In this document: in pieces, positions 58,921 through 64,000 of the stretch | How the letters are laid out: each line of letters begins with the position of its first letter | How positions within the stretch are numbered: position 1 is the first letter of the stretch | Origin: Lolium rigidum | Taxonomy: Eukaryota; Streptophyta; Magnoliopsida; Poales; Poaceae | Direction: 5' to 3' | NCBI RefSeq assembly: GCF_022539505.1 | Contig: NC_061508.1 | Location: 65,481,754-65,545,753 of the forward strand | DNA: 64,000 bases | Translations under genes and position numbers: made by a program | The notes under the pieces: model-generated | The model's input: only the letters and a program-made list of their open reading frames with translations | The model's database searches: none | What the model was told of the DNA's origin: nothing

Positions 58921-59221
58921 TTTCTGCTAAAACAAAAAAGCACACTCAAAAATGAAAGAAGAAAAGAAAAGAGAAAAAAAGCTCACGCTCACCGCACGTG
59001 AGTGGCCTCAACCTTCCTTCCCTGCCAGCAGCCTTCCTCCTCCGATCTGCACGACAACTCCAACTTTCCATCATTAAACTAAGCTCGCAATCAATCGCAG
59101 CCGCAGCTCGCTAAACCCACTCCGATCACACCACTCTCTGCTCCTTCCTTCCCACCCACGCAGCTGGGGCTCGCTCGATTCCCACTCCCACCAAACCCGA
59201 GATCCAAATCCGCCGCTGCGG
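58921..59221 (+). promoter_or_regulatory. Promoter/5' UTR region of the O-fucosyltransferase gene
   Basis: About 300 bp between the Helitron end and the start codon; A-rich then pyrimidine-rich (CTTCCTTCCC, CTCTCTGCTCC), a common look of grass 5' leaders. No clear TATA box. H3 may have displaced the original distal promoter. Confidence 0.4.
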
Positions 59222-62200
59222 ATGACGGAGGCGCCGCTGCTCCCGCCGCCGGCAGCGGCGAGCTCACCGGCCGCCTCCGCGCTGCTGCGGGCCAGGCGGC
59301 GGCGCAGGCCGTGGCGCCGCCCGCGCGGTCTGCTCTGCTGGGGGGCCCTTGTCGCCTTCTTCTTCCTCATGAACTGGTGGATGTTCTCCCGCCTCCAGGA
59401 CCCCGCCGCGCGCCCGCGCTTCCGCCTCCGCCGCCACCCGCCGTCCCCGGCCAACTCGTCGCTCTCCACTCTGGTAAATGCCACTGCTTCGTGGCCTTGC
59501 GGGCGTGAAAGCTTAAACTTGTTGCTCGTCTCCGCAATCTGGCTTTGGTACAAGAGTTGTTTTAGGCGGTGGACGGATTTTAGTCTGTTGCAGTGCTACC
59601 TAGTAATTCATATGCTTTGAAATCAAAGTTCTTTTCGTCAATAGAAACTTTGTAATTTTATATCGACTGTGACAAGCTTACAGTAATGTGCTTTAGGAGT
59701 ACTGAGCCCTGAAATGTGCCCTCTTAAGGTCATCAGAGTTTCTGGGGAAGGATGAGAGCGTTTCCGGAAATGTTTCCGCCATGCCAGAAAAATTCAAATC
59801 TTTATTCAATCCACACATTGACAAGGAATAAAAAAAAATCATGCTGTCAACAGAATCTATGCGCTACTTATTCAAAGCCAATTTTGAATTAGACACTTTC
59901 CATAACATGATTTGCCTTTCTTACTATCATTGTGTTGTCGAATTCGGATTTGAATCAATTTATTTACATGTTATTGTAGATGCATGCTGTATTAATGTCG
60001 ATTTTTTCCCAACTGTTTTTAACGACCTTTAGAAGAACTTTCTGGGATTTTGGAGTATAGGGAGTACTCTAATGCCTGGAGTTTTCAGTTACTGGCATAG
60101 ATTTGTATTTTAAGATAATGTCATTCTGGAAGGACATATAAGGTACATCTTGTTTGAGGGAATAAAACTTTTTTTTGTAAAGAAGATAAATATGTACTCT
60201 GTTGGATATAGTACCGCATCTCTGAGGAATGACTTTTACTGCTCTAATGTTTCAAGGAAGAGGTGCGTGCTGCTGACAAAGGGAAGAGGCCTCATAAGGT
60301 CATGCTCACCCGCCTGCTTGCTTTAGCAGCCCATGCATTGGCAGAGGTAGTGTTCATAAATGCAAATGTCTGTTATTTGCATCTTCACAAAAGCTTGTTG
60401 TTTGTAATGTATAATGTTAATTACCTAGGCAGAGAGTAGGCCGGAACCCAAAGACTTGTGGAAAGAGCCGATAAATGCTACTTTGTGGAGACCTTGCTCT
60501 GACCAAAGGGATTCAGAAGTATCAGGTAGAATCAGTTTGTCAGTTAAGCTTCACTGTTGTTGTTTTACAATTACACACACTAGTATCGATTTTCTGTATT
60601 TACACCCATTTTTTATTGTTCTGTTGTTTTATTATACCTCCTTTTTGATAATTGCAGAGGGAGTCAATGGTTACATCATCATCAGTGCAAATGGCGGAAT
60701 AAACCAGCAAAGGGTAGCGGTGAGTAGCTTTGACTAATGTGTAACATCAGGTGTGTTATATTTATTCCTTGATGCTTCTTTGTACTATCAGGAGAAGATT
60801 ATGTTCTTTTTTCTGTTCCTTGATGAAAGCATGGTCATTTATTTAAATTCTAACATTCTCTGGTTGATTCATTAGATGAATAATGACAATCAGTATCATA
60901 CTACCGTCATTCAGTTCAGAGGCTCATATATTTAATTCATATATTTTCCAGCTAAGTAATCAGTTATGATTTATGACCTAGGTTCTGTACTTATATTTTT
61001 TTTATAAAAAAGGTTTTACATAAATACTATGTCAGAGCTTGTCCAAGGATGGCAAACATTCTTATTGGCATAAATCCCAAATCCAAGGCTTTTAATTGAC
61101 AGTGATTTGGGGCAAGAGGATTCAAATGCTAATACTAGAACATGTTTGTATCTTATGTGATTTGGAACGACGCTGGCATAGTTTAATCAAATTTCTTGAA
61201 GTGAATTGCAGATGAAGTTTAGATATTTTTGAATTGCTATTCAAACTTATTTCATTAATTTAATTGCATTTCATTTTATCTTTTAACAGATCTGTAATGC
61301 TGTTACTGTTTCCCGATTGCTCAATGCAACTCTTGTCATTCCCAAATTCTTGTATAGTAATGTTTGGCTGGACAAAAGGTATATATCTTGGTCTTGTGTG
61401 TTGATAGATTGTTCAGTGATTGAATAATTCTATTATGTCCTAAAATGACAAATTAAATTCAATATCTTAGCCAGTTTGGAGATATATATCAGGAGGATTA
61501 TTTTATCAAATATTTGAAATCTGATATTCGGATTGTGAAGGAGCTTCCTTTGGAGTTGCAATCATTAGACTTGGAGGCGATCGGTAGCCTTGTAAGTAAT
61601 CTAAATTTTGGTGGAAGGTCTAGAAAGGTGGAAAAAGGGTTTTGGTACTCATCTTTTATTGCCCAACTCTCTTATTCTTCTGCAGGTCAATGATACAGAT
61701 GTCATGAAAGAGGCAAAGCCAAGTATATATGTAAAAAAGATACTACCAATTTTACTGAAGAACAGAGTTGTCCACTTTGTGGGATTTGGTAATCGTTTAT
61801 CTTTTGACCCAATACCTTTTGAACTTCAGGTATTTCCATTTTCTATTGGTTGCTTCTATTTACCTGTAAAGCCACGTGCATGTGAAATTCTTTGACTTAT
61901 CTTCAAACTTTGTTACTCTAGCTTGCATATATACCGGTAGTGGGCAGTGTATTATGACAAGACGCATACCACCTACTTGAGCTATGATATGAGTTGAAAC
62001 TTGAAACTCATGTGTGGACTGAGATATTATAAAGAAGCTATAACTATTCCTGTCAAAAAGAAGAAGAAGCTATAACTATGTTGTTCGCTAGGTTTCTTGT
62101 TGCTCTGTTGCCGATTTAGCTACATATACAAGAAACATCTATAATGCATTAGAATTTCACTATGTTGCTAAGAAAATAATAATTCAAAAGCATGTTCTGA

Positions 62201-62949
62201 CTATGTATGCTTACTGTTTTACAGAGACTGCGATGCAGATGTAACTTCCATGCTCTTCGGTTCGTACATAAAATACAGGAAACTGGTGCATTACTTGTAA
62301 AGAGACTGCATGGTCACATGCCCCATTTGTCACCTTTGGAAGATAATCTCTTAGGTCACTTTGCTAGTAAATCCATCCCCGCTGGGAACAGGAATGAGTC
62401 CTCCAAATATCTTGCTGTTCATCTCAGATTTGAGATTGATATGGTTGCATACTCATTGTGTTACTTTGGTGGTGGTAAAGACGAGGAAGAGGAACTAGAG
62501 ATGTACCGTCAAATCCACTTTCCTGCACTGACTGAACTTAAGAAGGCAACAAAGTATGTTTTCCATCCAGTTTTTTTTTCATGCTCCTTGGGTATTCATG
62601 ACTGTGAAATGGACAGATGTTCTATGCCAAACCAATAGGCCATCCAATCAAATTTATTGTTCATTTTAGAAAAAGTATTTATTTCTGAAAGTCCAACTGC
62701 TCTTTCAGGTTGCCCTCAGCTGCTTTCTTGCGATCTGAAGGCAAATGCCCCCTTGCACCTGAAGAGGCTGTGCTTATGCTTGCTGCTATTGGTTTCAAGC
62801 GCCGCACTAGTATATACATTGCAGGTGCTGAAATTTATGGTGGGAGGCATAGGCTGGCCGCCATAAGTCGTCTGTATCCTGCTTTAGTAACTAAAGAAAC
62901 ACTTCTCTCTCCATCGGAGCTTGAACCGTTCAGGAACTTCTCATCGCAG
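59222..62949 (+). CDS. O-fucosyltransferase family protein (GT106-like), 5' nine exons
   Basis: Exons: 59222-59473, 60257-60346, 60429-60525, 60658-60719, 61290-61378, 61471-61591, 61686-61829, 62225-62553, 62709-62949. All have GT/AG borders and keep one frame for 475 residues; the C-terminal exons lie beyond the window. Residues 1-35 are cytosolic and Arg-rich, 36-54 a membrane anchor (LLCWGALVAFFFLMNWWMF), so a type II Golgi protein is expected. Family signatures: GYIIISANGGINQQRVA (151-167), VTVSRLLNATLVIPKF, RVVHFVGFGNRLSFD, YLAVHLRFEIDMVAYSLC (346-363) and SIYIAGAEIYGG (429-440). Such enzymes move fucose or related sugars from nucleotide sugars to wall polymers or proteins; the acceptor cannot be told here. 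The retained coding part has no stops. Exon 2 carries the least conserved sequence. Confidence 0.88.
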
Positions 62950-63235
62950 GTAACTCTTATAAGATATTTATTTTGATTCTGTATAGGTAGAAAAGAAGCA
63001 AATACATTGTTGTCAGACATGAATATGAATTATATATTAGTAAACATGCTTGTTGAAGTTGTCAAATTCAGATGGGTACGAACTACAGAACATCATGAGA
63101 AAAAAAGTGTTTCTTATATTTACCCTACTATTTGATAAAACTGAATACAAGATTGAATGCGCAACACTAGACATGCTCTAATTTTATGTGCTCCGCTCTG
63201 AAGGTGACTCATGTGGGCACGAAAGTATTTGAGAG

Positions 63236-64000
63236 AATAGCCACAATACCATTAGTCAAAACCAAACTTGCCAAAATAGCACCGGAAAAACCACACTTGC
63301 CAAAATACCACACAGTTTCGGTTTCTTGTGCCAAAATACCATTATGCACTAACTCAGACAAACACCCACAAAAAAAGACTTACATGCCCTTGCCTCTTCA
63401 GACATGGTCAGCAGCAACAATTTCAGCACCAGATCGTGTATTCCAGAAGCATTTGGACAACATCAGTTCAATAACATTGAGCACCATTTGACATCTATTT
63501 CTACACTGAAATCGTCCATCAATTCACGCTGAAACACACAAACAGCAAAATCTGAATTTTCTGGGTGCAGTCTACGAATAACAGTACTCTGTAACCTAAG
63601 AGGGTAAGAGAAGGCTGAGAAGAAGCAATACCGTAGAGGATGCAGCAAAGGAGCGTCGGGCAGAGCTGGGAGGGGCGGGGAGAATCGCGCGCTGGACGAG
63701 CACGGCAGGGCGCGGCGGAGGGCGCCTTTCCTCGCGTTGCCTGCAGGTCGCCTTGCCGTGCCCTGCGTCAGGCTTAGCCACGACGGGATCGTGGGCCAAG
63801 AAGGAGAGAACTGGCAGTGGCGCTAGGCTGCAGCGGTCGGGCACAGGAGTGGAGCTGAGTGAGGGATTCCGAGGGGAGAGAGCCACGGCCGGCGCTGGGA
63901 TTGAGCTGCCAGGCGCGCTGCCATGGTCGGCCGTGAGAAGGAGACTGGAGAATTTTGGTCTGGTCCGGTCGGCCATGAGAAGGAGCTGATCTTTTTTTGC
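63236..64000. mobile_element. Mutator-type element, left end (runs off the window)
   Basis: AATACCATTAGTCAAAACCA, then AAACTTGCCAAAAT and CTTGCCAAAATACCAC match the TIR of the MITE at 41088-41626, and ATGCACTAACTCAGACAAAC continues the match inward. Inside is a GC-rich segment (63600-63990) with an open frame on the minus strand (MADRTRPKFSSLL...) that may be captured host sequence. The right TIR is not in the window. It lies in the intron after exon 9 of the O-fucosyltransferase gene. Confidence 0.6.

Noticed and set aside
59074..59553. Minus-strand ORF of 159 aa over exon 1 of the O-fucosyltransferase gene
   Set aside because: Shadow of the GC-rich first exon; the plus-strand model has consistent splice sites and family motifs.

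Overview
This window is nuclear DNA from a grass, most likely a Pooideae/Triticeae-type cereal or a close relative. The evidence is Athila-like LTRs starting TGATACGTCTCC, LARD-type elements with very long LTRs, CACTA ends, Helitrons with grass-type 3' hairpins, a jasmonate-induced-protein-like gene, and intron-rich, GC-rich first exons. About nine tenths is transposon sequence in nested layers. Only two host genes look credible: a two-exon JIP23-like gene at 15.8-17.1 kb (minus) and the first nine exons of an O-fucosyltransferase gene at 59.2-62.9 kb (plus, running off the right edge).

Layout. 1-11925: two Athila-like gypsy elements of one family; element B (plus, 3355-11487) sits inside the 5' LTR of element A (minus). 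11926-14065: 5' part of a decayed Copia element (minus) into which A inserted. 14070-17520: the JIP-like gene, with an upstream repeat duplicated on the far side of the locus. 18690-20110: retroposon-like repeat. 20561-21717: Harbinger-type element with TAA target duplication. 21887-41087: a nest in which a Helitron (H1, minus) holds a 5'-truncated LINE (plus) and a second small Helitron (H2), and the LINE holds an 11.8-kb LARD (22123-33945) with 3.86-kb, almost identical LTRs. 41088-41626: Mutator-type MITE. 42200-46011: retroposon fragment and the 3' end of gypsy element C. 46012-46111: 100-N assembly gap. 46112-50799: degenerate CACTA and unclassified retrotransposon sequence. 50800-54797: 5' part of gypsy element D, which carries an unusual 171-aa ORF. 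55640-55823: CACTA terminus. 55977-58920: Helitron H3 carrying a broken PPR gene. 59222-62949: O-fucosyltransferase gene. 63236-64000: left end of a Mutator-like element in its next intron.

The coding parts of the mobile elements are broken: shifted or interrupted gag, protease without its catalytic Asp, frameshifted LINE ORF2. The LARD is the youngest layer by eye (two substitutions and two 1-bp indels between LTRs) and has no protein coding capacity, so another element must have mobilised it. The most interesting structures are the self-insertion that creates a ~3.3-kb gypsy inverted repeat, the young LARD inside a LINE inside a Helitron, the PPR-bearing Helitron ending ~300 bp before the O-fucosyltransferase start codon, and gypsy relatives that share 3' noncoding sequence but carry unrelated ORFs. 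All coordinates were read by eye; no alignment or database search was run.
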